Assembly: GCF_031143425.1 (NCBI RefSeq)
Contig: NC_090447.1
Coordinates: 135,551,106 to 135,615,105, forward strand
Reading direction: 5' to 3'
DNA: 64,000 bases
From: Pleurodeles waltl
Taxonomy: Eukaryota; Chordata; Amphibia; Caudata; Salamandridae
The notes below the pieces were generated by a model. The model was not told the DNA's origin. It saw nothing but the letters and a program-made list of their open reading frames with translations, and did not search any database. This document shows positions 1-9,962 of the stretch, one piece after another. Position 1 is the stretch's first letter. Each line of letters starts with the position of its first letter. A program made the translations under genes and the position numbers.

Positions 1-1334
1 GTACCAGAGTTAGTACCCAGTCAATGAAGTTGACCTCACTGGCTTGTTGAATCCTTAAGGATATAGATTGGTACCTCCACTCTGGAGGGTGTTCTCTGGT
101 AATTTGCACAGCCTGGACGTCCTCTGGGGTTCTTTAGAGTTTTTCCAGTTGTCCAGCAGCTCCTCGGTTTGAATTGTTGGGTCCCGGGTGCAGCAGGCAG
201 GGTTTGGCACCTTTTCTTTAGTGCAGCAGGTCCACAGTTCTTGTGCCTTGGATCTTCTTTGTGCTGGTCTTCTTTTGTCAATCAAATCTGATTTCTTGGT
301 CTAGGGATGCCCACTAAATACTGTGTTTAGTGAACGTCTTAGGGGGAACCTGGTAGTGACCAATGGGTTATCTACCCTAGGATGGCTAAACCCACTAAGT
401 GTCTACTTTCTGTGGGCAGAGGTCACTTCCCTATCCCTGATTGGCTATTTTATTTCCATCCAAGATGGAGGAAAATGAAATGGAGAGTCCTCCTTGCATG
501 CAACACCTTAGGGGTGGTGTACGCTAGGTAGGGCCACTCCTCCTGTCTTTTGTCAGACTTTCCCACGTTTCTCCCACCAAAAAGTGGAGGTTTGCAATGT
601 GGGAAGCCATCTGCTGCTAGCAGCAGGCCTGGAGGTTGAGTTTTAAAGGCTGTAGGCCCTTTAAAGCTCCCCGCCAGGGCAGTGCACGTTCCTGAGGGAG
701 GGGGTGTTGGCATCCCAGGGAAAAGGATCTTTCATCCCAGGGGTGCAGATTTGTGTCTGGCGGTGGTAGGCAGGTCAGGACCAGTCAGCAACCATGCCAG
801 GGTAGTTAACATTTGCAGGCGGCACCTTTAAGATGACCCCTGGGTGCATTTGGTAATAAATCCAATACTGGTACCAGTTTGGATTCATCATTCTGAATTG
901 TTTGATACAAAACAACCCAGGGTTTCAGAGCGGCCATTGTTTAGCTGTGAAACTTGTATTCACCAGTGTCCAACACATGTATTAAAATGGCTGCTCCGTT
1001 CACTCAGTATGGCCCAGGTTTTGCAAGAACACTGTGGGAGCATATTGCTCATGCAACTATGCCATCACATACATTATAATGTACCCTGCCTTAGGGCTCG
1101 GAGGCCTGCCAGAGGGGTGTCTTACCCATAGTCCATGCAGTGCTTAGTGGACAGGGCACACAGGCAGTGTGCCATGTCGAATTTATGTTTTTGGTTTGCA
1201 CCAGAGCACTCACCCTATAATGGTAGGACTGGATGCATCGGAATGCAGGGCACTAGAGGGTGGCACAGTCAGTGATGCTGCGCTCAGGGGCTTACCCCTA
1301 GCACCCCATGCCCTGGGTTCCTAGGTACCATTTT
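1..1334 (+). repeat. Partial LTR-like repeat, older subfamily
   Basis: Non-coding segment whose order of short blocks matches the LTR-like repeat at 20904-23165. It has a 'cccactaaatactg' block near 310 (compare 'cccctaaatactga' near 22360), a 'caagatggagga' block near 461 (compare 22512), a CCGCC-rich GC block near 670, and 'gatgacccctgggtgca' near 833 (compare 'gatgccctcttggtgta' near 22907). Divergence is high, so this is an old or different subfamily. The left end lies outside the window and the right end, near the last exon of the Myb-like gene, is approximate. Open frames inside it show no protein family. Confidence 0.5.
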
Positions 1335-4300
1335 CTAGGGACTTATAATGGCAGCTAAAAGTGTTGCCACAGGGTGGGGGTCGATGGCTGTCTGTGATGT
1401 TGAGGCAAATGGGCTGGGAGGTGATGTAGTGGCCACAGTGAGATTCACTGTTGTGGTCTGACCAAGTTGCTCAGATGGGCCAGAACTGTCCTCCATGTCT
1501 AGACATTCAGGAGTGTCTTCTTAAAAGAGGGTTTCATCCAGGAGGGTAGTGGCAGTCTCTTCTGTGGCCTCTGTGTGCCCAGTAGCAGCTCGACCTGTTG
1601 ATATGAAACGTACAATGTTACTGGTTGTGTTGTGATATCCACCTCCAATGGTTTAGCGTTTCAGTGAGCAGAGACCTTGTACAATGTTAAGTTGCAATTA
1701 ATCCTATTGTGTGAAGTAACCATGCTATTGGGTGTATTGACATGCCATGTGTGAAGCATGCCCGTTTCATTTTGAATCAAGCTGCTGCTAAAATGTGTAG
1801 GTCATTAGCACTAGAGAGGATAGCCTGAAATGCCATCTTACCACCAGAATATTCAAAACAGTGGCTAGGCAAGATATGACTTTGCCCCTTTGGAGGCCTA
1901 GTTTAGTGAGATGCATGGAGACCCAGGACTTTGTTGTATATGTGACTGGAGTCATCATGTACCTTGTGCAGTGTGAATGCGTCTCCTTCCAAATACCAAT
2001 CTGGTGATGCATTTTGAAGCCTTATGAATAGTTGTCATACCCAGTGGTTAAGGTGTCATTCCTGTCCTCCAAAAATTCATCTTGGCTTAGCAAGTCAAGA
2101 TGGAGCTATATTGATAGATACATCTATGATTTGGGCATGATCTGTGTTTGGTCTGTCCCAGGTGAGTAAACATAATTTGATAGTTGACAAACAAGGGTAC
2201 TTTGACAAGTGGCCACTGGCTGGTGTTTAGAGTTAGAGTTACATGGCTTATTGGGCTTTGCAGTCATGTCACTCCCTCTACTTTCCAACACATTTAGCAA
2301 ATGGGATAATCCTAGGTGCGTACAGGTAATTCATGGTATACCAAACAATACTAATTGGACAGGAGACACTGGGCTAGTGAGTGGAGTAACAGAAAAAGAG
2401 CCCCCCGGCCTCAGCAGTCATCTCACTCCCTATACTACATCCATTATAGGTGAGTACACTTCATTTGTGATTGACCAAACAATGGTATTTGGACAAGTGA
2501 ACACTGGGCTTGTGGTTGTATTTCCAGACACAGGGTCTCCTGGCCTTAGCAGCCATGTCACTCCTTCTACTTTCCACACTTGGCAAATATTATCCTCCCA
2601 GGGGAGTACACTAAAATTGAGAGTTTCAAATAGGGGTATTTGGGCAAGTGAACACTAGGGCTGTGGCTGGATTTACAGACACAGGGCCTTCCTGGCCTTA
2701 GCAGTCATGTCACTCCCTCTACTTCCCACACTTGGTGAATGTTACCGTTCCAGGTGAGTACACTAAAACTGAGAGTTTCCAAACAGGGGTATTTGGGCAG
2801 GTGAACACTGGGCTGGTAGTTGTATTTAGAGTCACAGGGTCTTCCTGGCCTTAGCATTCATGTCACTCCCTTTACTTCCCACATTTGGCAAATATTATCC
2901 TCACAGGTGAGTGCACTACAATTGAGAGTTTCCAACAGGGGTGTTTGGGCAAGTGAACACTGGATAGGTATTTGTATTAACCGACATAGGGCATTTCTGG
3001 CCTTAGTAGTCATGTCACTCCCTTTACTTCCCACACTTGGCAAATATTTGCCTCCCAGGAGAGTACAGTTCAATGGAAAGTACCAAACAGGGGACTATTT
3101 GGACTTAGTGAAACAGGGACTCCTTAGAGTTGCAATCAGGTTATTCCCTCTACCTCACACACTTGACAAATACTATCCTCCCAGGTGAGTACATTTCAAT
3201 TGGAAATTGCCAAACAGGGGTCTTTTGACAAGTGGCCACTGGTCTGATGTTGGAATTAGTAAAACAGGGCCTCCTGGGAGTTCCCGTCAGGTTATTCTCT
3301 CTACTTCACACACTTGACAAATAACCTCCCAGGTGAGTAAACTTCAATTGGGATTTGCCAAACAGGGGACTTTTGACAAGTGACCACTGGCCTGGTGTTT
3401 GGAGTAAGTGAAACAGGGCCTCCTGGGAGTTGCAGTTGGGTTGATCTCTCTACTTCACACACTTGACAAATAGCCTCCCAGGTGAGTAAACTTCAATTGG
3501 GAGTTGCCAAACAGGGGTCTTTTGACAAGTGAATACTGATCTGGTGTTTGGAGTTAATGAAACATGGACTCCTGGAAGTTGCATTCAGGTCACTCTCCCC
3601 ACTACACACACTATACAAATGGTATCCTCCCAGGTGCATACACTTCAATTGAGATTTAAAACACATAGGTATTTGGACAAGAGAACACTAATCTGATGTT
3701 TAGAGTTGCTGAACGACTGCCTCCTGGGAGTTGCAGTCAGGTAACTCTCTGTAATACAAACACAATACAAAAGGTGTGTATTACATATTTGTATGCAGAC
3801 TGCATTTGGGTTTCGGCATATATTCACCTGTTGAAACATACCATGAGTCCCATTATAAATTTTTGATATGGAAAGACTTACAGGCCCCATTTCGACTTAC
3901 GACATGTGATGTAGATTGATAGCTTTGATGTTGGGTCCAACAATGCAGATTGACAGTGTTTAAACTGAGATACTCTGGGTATTGAATGTTGGTGGGGTAC
4001 ATGTACAAGACAGTGGCAAAAGGTGAACTATGAGCATGCATGACATGGCATTTTGGTGACAAGTTTGTGTTGTGGCTTACCAGACTCCACTTCCCAAGGT
4101 ATTCTTGTCCAGCCCTTAGGATGCAGGATGGCCAAGACCTTCTCCTCCCAGGGGAAGTGATGCAATGGGACATTGGGAGGACCACCACCAGACTTCTTGC
4201 CCTGCAGCTGGTGCCTGGAGACCAGGGAATGGACCTTGCCCCGGAGGAAGTTTCACCTCTTCCTGATGTCCTCCTCTGTGCGACGGGTGGTGCCTACAGC

Positions 4301-4435
4301 ACTGGCTTTTGACATTTCCATTTTCCTACTGGGAGGAGTATGTTGGACAAACAATTGTTGCTCTGTTCTTATGATTTCATCCACCATGACTCTTAACTCA
4401 TTTTCTGAAATACGGGGATTTTTACAACATAACAT
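1335..4435 (-). pseudogene. Harbinger accessory Myb/SANT-like gene (copy A), two exons, two stops
   Basis: Reads 4435 down to 4081 (exon 1) and 1594 down to 1335 (exon 2). Exon 1 encodes a Myb/SANT-like DNA-binding domain typical of the second protein of Harbinger transposons, with SENELRVMVDEI near its start, RTEEDIRKR, then NFLRGKVHSLVSRHQ and GGGPPNVP, closing WEEKVLAILHP. It ends at donor TCTG|GTAAGC in phase 1. Exon 2 follows acceptor ATCAACAG| and continues in phase as an acidic, Thr/Pro-rich tail (ATEETATT, EDTPECLDMEDSSGP, STSQTAIDPHP), ending at TAG 1335. Family proteins of this type help recruit the Harbinger transposase to element ends. Damage is light: one TGA (near 4253, where Trp is expected before NFLRGK) and one TAA in exon 2. 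The 2.49-kb intron contains the satellite at 2162-3775. No Harbinger transposase lies upstream; the neighbour at 5651-7330 is hAT. The start ATG at 4435 is the first in-frame Met before the domain. Confidence 0.75.
2162..3775 (+). repeat. Tandem satellite, about 150 bp x 11, with AG|GTGAGT in most units
   Basis: Unit starts fall at 2162, 2316, 2450, 2602, 2754, 2907, 3059, 3185, 3333, 3482 and 3634, giving periods of 126-154 bp, mostly 148-154. Each unit runs from GTGAGTA-like sequence, through 'ccaaacaggggt' and 'caagtgaacactgg', to a pyrimidine-rich end and CCCAG. Seven units carry exact GTGAGT after AG. Units 2-6 share 'ccttagcagtcatgtcactc'; units 7-11 share 'gagttgcagtcaggt' and 'ttcacacacttgacaaat', so there are two subfamilies. 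Open frames across 2209-2658 and 2820-3188 are by-products of repetition. The array lies in the intron of the minus-strand Myb-like gene, antisense to it. Confidence 0.9.
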
Positions 4436-4734
4436 GATGGTACCAAAAAATGGGTGACTGTGACTTACTACACAAAGGAAGTGCAATAGGGTGTGAATGG
4501 ACAAAGTGTGTGCAGGGTGTTCGATGCAATGGTGAAAAAGTGGTGCATAACCTATGTAGTGTATGGGGATAATGTGCTCTGGCTTCAGAGTATGGCGTTG
4601 TTAATGCAAAATATTGTGGTCAGTGAAGGGGTGTGTTTTATCATGTCCATTCCAGGTGTGTCTACTGTGGCAATGTCTGTCAGCTGTGTTGTTTTCAGAT
4701 TCATCCAATATGGACTAGTCTGTTACTTTGCTGA

Positions 4735-5037
4735 CCGCGAACTACCGTTATTCATACTGCCATTGGCTGACTAATATGAAGGGTCTACCACAGCAACTAT
4801 GTGCTTGTATTATGGTCGGTGGTTGGCAATGGTGCTCTTGACACTGGAGGTCGGACCGCCTATTTCCAGGCTGCCGTGGCGCTGGTGGTTTGCCTTTTTT
4901 GCTTGGTGCTCAGCAGTCCTGCCTGTATAACTCGTAATAGGGCAGTCTGCATGACCGCCAACATGGCGGTCTTTTCAGGCCCTTCAACATGGCAGTCTGG
5001 TGGTCTGACCGCCAAACTCGTAATGAGAGCCTCCGTG
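4735..5037. mobile_element. MITE fragment with GC-rich inverted-repeat segments
   Basis: Rich in 'ctgaccgcc', 'gtcggtgg' and 'ctcgtaata/ctcgtaatg' blocks, with a short hairpin (gaccgcca/tggcggtc, 4953-4971). The right end 'ctcgtaatgagagcctc' resembles, in reverse, the 'ccctcattac' start of the palindromic MITE at 20290. No matching left end is visible, so this is probably a truncated copy. Confidence 0.4.
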
Positions 5038-5040
5038 TAA

Positions 5041-5650
5041 AATGTCCCAATCGCCTTCAGGAAAAATGATCACCCATCAGGCCCCAACCATTGCAAATCA
5101 TCGAAATAAAGTTTACAAGTTAGTTGAAGACCACCACTTACTGTATGACACCATATGAATCATCAATCTTCACTCACAATCACTCAATAATATATCATTC
5201 ATTGGTGCAATAGTTACATGTTCCAAGCCAGGCACAGTGGTAGGTACACAATTGTATCTCCTCTTTGATGCAAGCAACACATTGGAATTTGGTAGTCTTG
5301 GAAATCAAATGATCTTCTGAGGCAGTCCTGCTAAGTAATGAAAAAGAGAAGGATAGGCATGAGAGAGTGGAAGGCATTTTCTATAATGTCCTGAAGGGAA
5401 TGGGTAGGCTCCCTTACTTTACACTGGTCCAACTCCAATCCGGCCATACAAGTGCCTAAAAATGGTGGGGCTGCATAAGTCAGACACAAACATAATGTTC
5501 CACTAGCTATATAATTTCTTTTTTACAACACAGTCAGATGATACATAAATAACAAGTTCTATGGTGGCCTACTCAGTCAGGGAATTAGAATTCATGCTCA
5601 AACTCAGGTGGCTCACCCAGAAGTTGGTCACCGAACCCACTTAAGTCTGA
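5041..5650. other. No gene seen (between MITE and hAT remnant)
   Basis: AT-moderate sequence without a convincing reading frame. It is probably the 3' flank or 3' non-coding part of the minus-strand hAT element, but no terminal inverted repeat was identified. Confidence 0.4.
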
Positions 5651-7330
5651 TCACTCACCCCCATCCTCCTCCTCCTGTGGTATTTCGGGAACAGTGTAAC
5701 TGTGTGGTATGAAGTGTTGGTACAGTTTGATCATGGTCAATCTCTTCCCATTTTGAAATGAGAGATTAGTCCTTCTCACTGTGACAACTGTGCCAGCTGC
5801 AATGAACACGCACTTAGCAGATACAGTGGCTACCAGAAAATCCAGATATTGTATTGGCAGCCTGCCTTTCACACATCTTCCCATACACATACACTAATGG
5901 GTTGTGATCCACATAGATCTCTTTTGGGTCATCCAGATAGTCCTGGACCATCCTCTGAATAGTCATTGGTGCTGCTACTAGCTGATCCTTTTTTGCCTTT
6001 GCCTCTGCACTGGACGAAACACCTGCCACTTGAAACTAAGATAATGCAGAGGTTGGGGCCGAATCTTCTGTTCCTGGGGGACTTTTCACAATTTCATCCC
6101 CTTCTCTTTGAATAATATAGTCATTGACGGATCTGTACTGTTCAAACAGATGTCACAATGTGAAATAGGTCGGGTTCCAACATTTTGGAACCTCCTGTCT
6201 AAGGGCTTTAACTGGTACTCTATTAGCACATAGGATGATCCACATGTACAGGATTTAAAAGAATGGCTGAAATGAGTGTGGATTCTTCTGGAGAAGGTCA
6301 GCTCATTGCTGACTATGCCTTCTTTTTTTAGAACGTCCGGCACAACCAGATTGATGCAATGCCCCAACCACAGGACCCTGACAAGCCATCATCTGCTGTG
6401 GCCCTAACTATATTACTGCCATTGTCAATGGCAACAATCCAATTCTGTGACCTTGGGGTCACAGCCATTCAAACACCTTGCTGTTAAAGTCTTCCAAGAT
6501 GTTTGCAACTGTTTGTGGTTTCTCCATGGTGAACATGGCTACTGTTGCATACCACTGAATACCCATAAAAGTTTCTTCAGCACTGAGACCTGTAGATAGT
6601 TATTGCCTAACCCAACAAAAGAGATCCAGTCTGCAGAGATACACATGTAATCAGTTGCTTGACAACTTGTCCACACGTCTGTCATCAGGTGGATAGTGTG
6701 AACAGCATTCTGCTGCAAAGCTTGTCCAGCTAATTTCAGCACATCGTGATAGAGCACTGGAACTACAAGTTGCAAAATAAGTCCGACTAGGAACCTTCTA
6801 TTTGAAGCAGATGACCGTCACAAATTAAAAAAATCCCACTCCTTCCACAAAAGATGAAGGGAGGAGGTTGAGTGCTAACATTTTAGCCACCTTTCCATTG
6901 TACGAACGTGCTATTACTTGGCTGCATTCATAGGAGCTCTCCTGCCTAAACATGCTCATAACAGTAGCCTGGAGTGTTTTCTTTTCTGGTGTCACTGACG
7001 AAGGTGACTTCCAAGAACTAGAAGGTGGTAGACTCAACGTGCATCTAGGGACAGTCACTGCATGCTGACTCTTGTGCCATTTTGAGGTTGCTAAGGCAGG
7101 TAACAATGGCCTATTGTGAGGGACAGGGCTGCTTTGCTTAAAGCTGTCACCCTTTTCTTGCTCATCATCTTCACTGCCCACTGTGATCTGAGTTGACTCC
7201 CCTCTCACATCATTACCACTACCTTCAGCAATTTTTTAAGGTGCTCCTCTCACCGGATTGCATGATGCTTTTTCATAAGGGTCATTTGGCCTCCAGTACC
7301 ATGGTCTGAACCAGGTGTATCTCAAAGAAC
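5651..7330 (-). pseudogene. hAT-superfamily (BED/ZBED-type) transposase, frameshifted remnant
   Basis: Read from 7330 downward. A decayed BED zinc-finger region comes first (GGQMTLMKKHHAIR near 7250-7310). Next is a linker ending QATVMSMFRQESSYECSQVI and LPSSFVEGVGF near 6830-6950. The RNase H-like core follows: LMTDVWTSCQATDYMCISADW near 6620-6690 (first catalytic Asp in TDVWTS), WIVAIDNGSNIV near 6403-6440 (second Asp in IDNGSN), then MGHCINLVV and FSRRIHTHFSHS near 6270-6367. The C-terminal dimerisation region contains DHNPLVYVYGKM and, in another frame, VVTVRRTNLSFQNGKRLT near 5700-5910. hAT transposases cut and paste their element, leaving 8-bp duplications. Order and motifs are intact but at least three frame changes and several stops break the reading frame, so the copy is dead. 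Termini were not found. The Myb-like gene A lies 1.2 kb downstream on the same strand; I treat this as chance adjacency. Confidence 0.8.
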
Positions 7331-7724
7331 ACTTGTGTGGGAATTGGGGCATATTGTAATATTATATTCCTGCTTATTAATTGCAAAGAAGTTCCAAACT
7401 GGGTGTAGAAATATGTAGTGGGCCAATGGTGATATCACCAAAGTACGAACAACTGGAGATAGGAATGTGTGTTGATGATTGCATCTCTACAGTGTATACT
7501 TGACTGCAGTACTGGTGGATGCAGGTCTATTTGGGGCACTTACAAATATGGTAGGAGGCAGTTGTGGTGGTTGTACCATGCCACATCTGTCCGAGTGGGT
7601 TGAATAAGAGCCAGCTTCCGTGACAATGACTGATTCGTCCACCTCTCCCCTTCCATAATTTAAAGGTTTTCAGGAACTTTCCTTTTCTCTTGTCCGCGTG
7701 TCGGGTCTTGGACTCAGCCGGGGT
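7331..7724. other. No gene seen (between hAT and unknown ORF)
   Basis: Contains no supported coding region. Probably 5' non-coding sequence of the minus-strand hAT element. Confidence 0.4.
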
Positions 7725-8320
7725 CTAATCTATGTCCATATCATCAGAAGGGGGGCTCGGAGAAGATGGTGGAATACCCTTCATTTTTCTTTCTGGGTTT
7801 GGGAAAGCCATTGGTTCAAGAACAGGTACATCTTGCTCAGTAGGAAGCTCAACCTTCTATTCTGGTCCTACTTCAGGAAGTTCTGCTATTGCTGTCTGTG
7901 GCTCCTCCTGTTGTCCACTTTGTTCAGTTTTTTGTGACATCTCCATTTCAGGCTCACTACTTGTCGCCATGATTGCAGTGGTTGCCTCACTGAGAGACAT
8001 GGCTTTGAACTCAGGTTGGGGTGGTGCTGTTAATGCTGGAATGCTGCTCCCAGATTGCTGAATGAGGATGGTGAGGCAGGCACACATTTCCTGAAAAAAG
8101 CTTTTGTCGGCATGCATGTGGTGGAAACCTGCTTCTTCTCTTTTTCACTGGCCACATTCTTGGCTGCACCTTTTTTGGGGGCTATCTTCAAACTTTGTCA
8201 GTTTCAGTGGCACTTACTTGCACAAGCAGAAGAGATTGAAGGACTCGCATGCTGTGGTCACATCAACTTTGTGGCAGCCTTCTGTCTGGCAGTATTCTGT
8301 GGGTCTTGACCAGCTAAAAG
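7725..8320 (-). pseudogene. Unknown short spliced gene, acidic C-terminus
   Basis: On the minus strand a donor CAA|GTAAGTG (GT at 8217-8216) and an acceptor TTTTTTCAG| (AG at 8092-8091) bound a 127-bp intron. The downstream exon, 8090 to the stop at 7725-7727, opens EMCACLTILIQQSGSSIPAL. It has an acidic, Gln/Glu/Pro-rich body (EPEMEMSQKTEQSGQQEEPQ) and a terminus SPSPPSDDMDID followed by TAG. One in-frame TAG near 7856 interrupts it. Joined in phase 0, the upstream exon ends MRVLQSLLLVQ; its start is unclear. I do not recognise the family. Low-complexity acidic C-termini of this kind occur in transposon accessory proteins, and it lies just upstream of the hAT remnant on the same strand. Confidence 0.4.
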
Positions 8321-8527
8321 CAAACACGCATGAAAAACATTTTAGTGAAACATGGCATTTTGCAGTTTTCTTTTAATTATTCATAGTAAAGACAATATAA
8401 TGTAGTGTGGTTAGTGTATCCATTCAACATCTCAAACCACACCATCATACTATTTTATTTTCAAACAGGATAACAACATACAGGAGTAACATTTTTCTGG
8501 TGCATCTATTGGAGACACTTGTGGCAG
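8321..8527. other. AT-rich spacer
   Basis: AT-rich sequence without recognisable features before the minisatellite. Confidence 0.4.
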
Positions 8528-8770
8528 AAAGGGGGGTCCAGGAGAAAATGGAATAATCCCTAAAAAAAATAAATGCTGGTGTGCATCTATGGTAGGTGGG
8601 GGGGCTGGGGAAAATAGAACAATCCTTAAAAAGTGAATGATGTTGTATGTGCAGCTATGTACCTATGGCAGGCAGGGGGTCCAGGGGAAAATGAATAATG
8701 ACAATATTTAAAAGATGAATGCTGGTGTGAGACAGGTGCCTTTGGCAGGCAGGAGATGGATGGAGGGACA
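8528..8770 (+). repeat. Degenerate minisatellite, about 70-80 bp x 3-4
   Basis: Repeats of 'gggggtccaggggaaaat' followed by 'gaataatccttaaaaa' and 'aatgctggtgtg' occur at about 8532, 8598, 8675 and 8751. Units differ by substitutions and small gaps. Confidence 0.65.
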
Positions 8771-8943
8771 CGTTTTTTAAAAAGAAAAAAATAAATAAAC
8801 AATTGAAAATACATAATTAAATAAGTATTAAAAATAAATACATAAAAAGTGAATGATCAAACAATTTTTCTAAACATTGTCCATACATATACCACATTGA
8901 TCCTCAAGCATATTAATTAAACTGATATAAGATAACTCATAGA

Positions 8944-9468
8944 GGCCTATGGCAAAAGCACACTGACTGCCTACACAAAATGGCCACTGGCCACGTGGTC
9001 AAACACCAACCAGCAAGGAGGCATTGACACTAAAGAAGAACACATGCAGTCATATGGCAAAAGCACACTGGCTGGCTACACAAAATGGATGCAGACCACC
9101 TGGTCAAACAACAACAACAACAACAACAACAGCAAGCAAGGAGGCATTGGAGACCAAAGAACACATGCAGGCCCATGGCTAAAGCACACTAGTTGCCTGC
9201 ACACATGCTACTGCCAGCCACATGGTAAGACAACAGCAGGCAAGGAGGCATCGGAGAACAGAGAACACATGCAGGCCGATAGCAAAAGCACAGTGACTGC
9301 CTGCACAAAATGGCCACCGGCTACATGGTCAAAAAAATAACAACAGCAAGCAAGGACGCATTAAAGAACAAAGAACGCAGAAAGGCCTATGGCAAAGCAC
9401 GCTGAATACCTACACAAAATGGCCCCCTGCCACATGGCATAGAGAACAAAGACAAATGGTGGCCTATG

Positions 9469-9470
<2 letters not shown>
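8944..9470 (+). repeat. Tandem satellite, about 105-120 bp x 5, with an internal (CAA)n
   Basis: 'ggcctatggcaaaagcacac'-like starts occur near 8944, 9049, 9170, 9274, 9384 and 9461. Each is followed by 'tgcctacacaaaatggcc', 'acatggtcaaa', 'gcaaggaggcatt' and 'agaacacatgcag'. Unit 2 carries an expanded (caa)n near 9108-9130. The last unit is cut short by the CA repeat. Confidence 0.85.
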
Positions 9471-9473
<3 letters not shown>

Positions 9474-9507
<34 letters not shown>

Positions 9508-9514
9508 TCCACAT

Positions 9515-9547
<33 letters not shown>

Positions 9548-9549
9548 CT
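9474..9549 (+). repeat. Imperfect (CA)n microsatellite
   Basis: Runs of CA interrupted by ATACATCCACATA and an AAA. The Cys/Val or His/Thr open frames over it are artefacts of the repeat. Confidence 0.95.
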
Positions 9550-9568
9550 GGCCAGACAAAGGACACAT

Positions 9569-9962
9569 AGGCCCGTATTTATACTCTGTTTGTGCCGGAT
9601 TTCTATCATTTGTTTTTACGCAAATCCAGCACAAACTTAACTCCATATTTATATTTTGCTTCTAGACCCGTCTTAAGTCAAACATATGGAGTGAACGTCA
9701 TTTTAAGAATGCGTGAAACCACCTTGCATTAAAGAGATGCAAGGTAGGCGTTCCTGTTCAAAAAATGACTCAAACACCCTAGCGCCATATTTATCTAACA
9801 GGGCAAAAATTATGCAGGGGTGGGAGGCGGACTGAAAATTGAGGCTAAACTTGATTTGAGTCAAAATTAAATGTCTGGGTCAGAGCAGGTGTTAAAATGA
9901 GGCAAACACACCACTACTTAAGGAAAACACATATAAGCAGCATTACAGACCAACAAGACAAC
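9569..9962 (+). promoter_or_regulatory. Probable left end and promoter of Harbinger element B
   Basis: 'gcccgtatttatactctg' near 9572 resembles the terminal sequence of Harbinger/MITE families elsewhere in this window, where GGGCNNATTTAT-type ends recur. A TATA-like CATATAAG (9929-9936) lies about 27 bp before the transposase ATG at 9963. The longer string 'cacatataagcagcat' (9928-9943) recurs as 'cacataaaagcagcat' at 55265-55280 before another Harbinger-type gene. The matching right terminus was not found. Confidence 0.45.

Noticed and set aside
2209..3188. Two open frames of 149 and 122 codons
   Set aside because: They lie inside the tandem satellite and repeat with it (GLSSHVTP motif); no domain and no consistent frame between units.
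4040..4312. Plus-strand open frame of 90 codons
   Set aside because: Antisense of exon 1 of Myb-like gene A, which matches a known domain on the minus strand.
9361..9665. Cys/Val-rich and His/Thr-rich open frames
   Set aside because: Translations of the (CA)n microsatellite.
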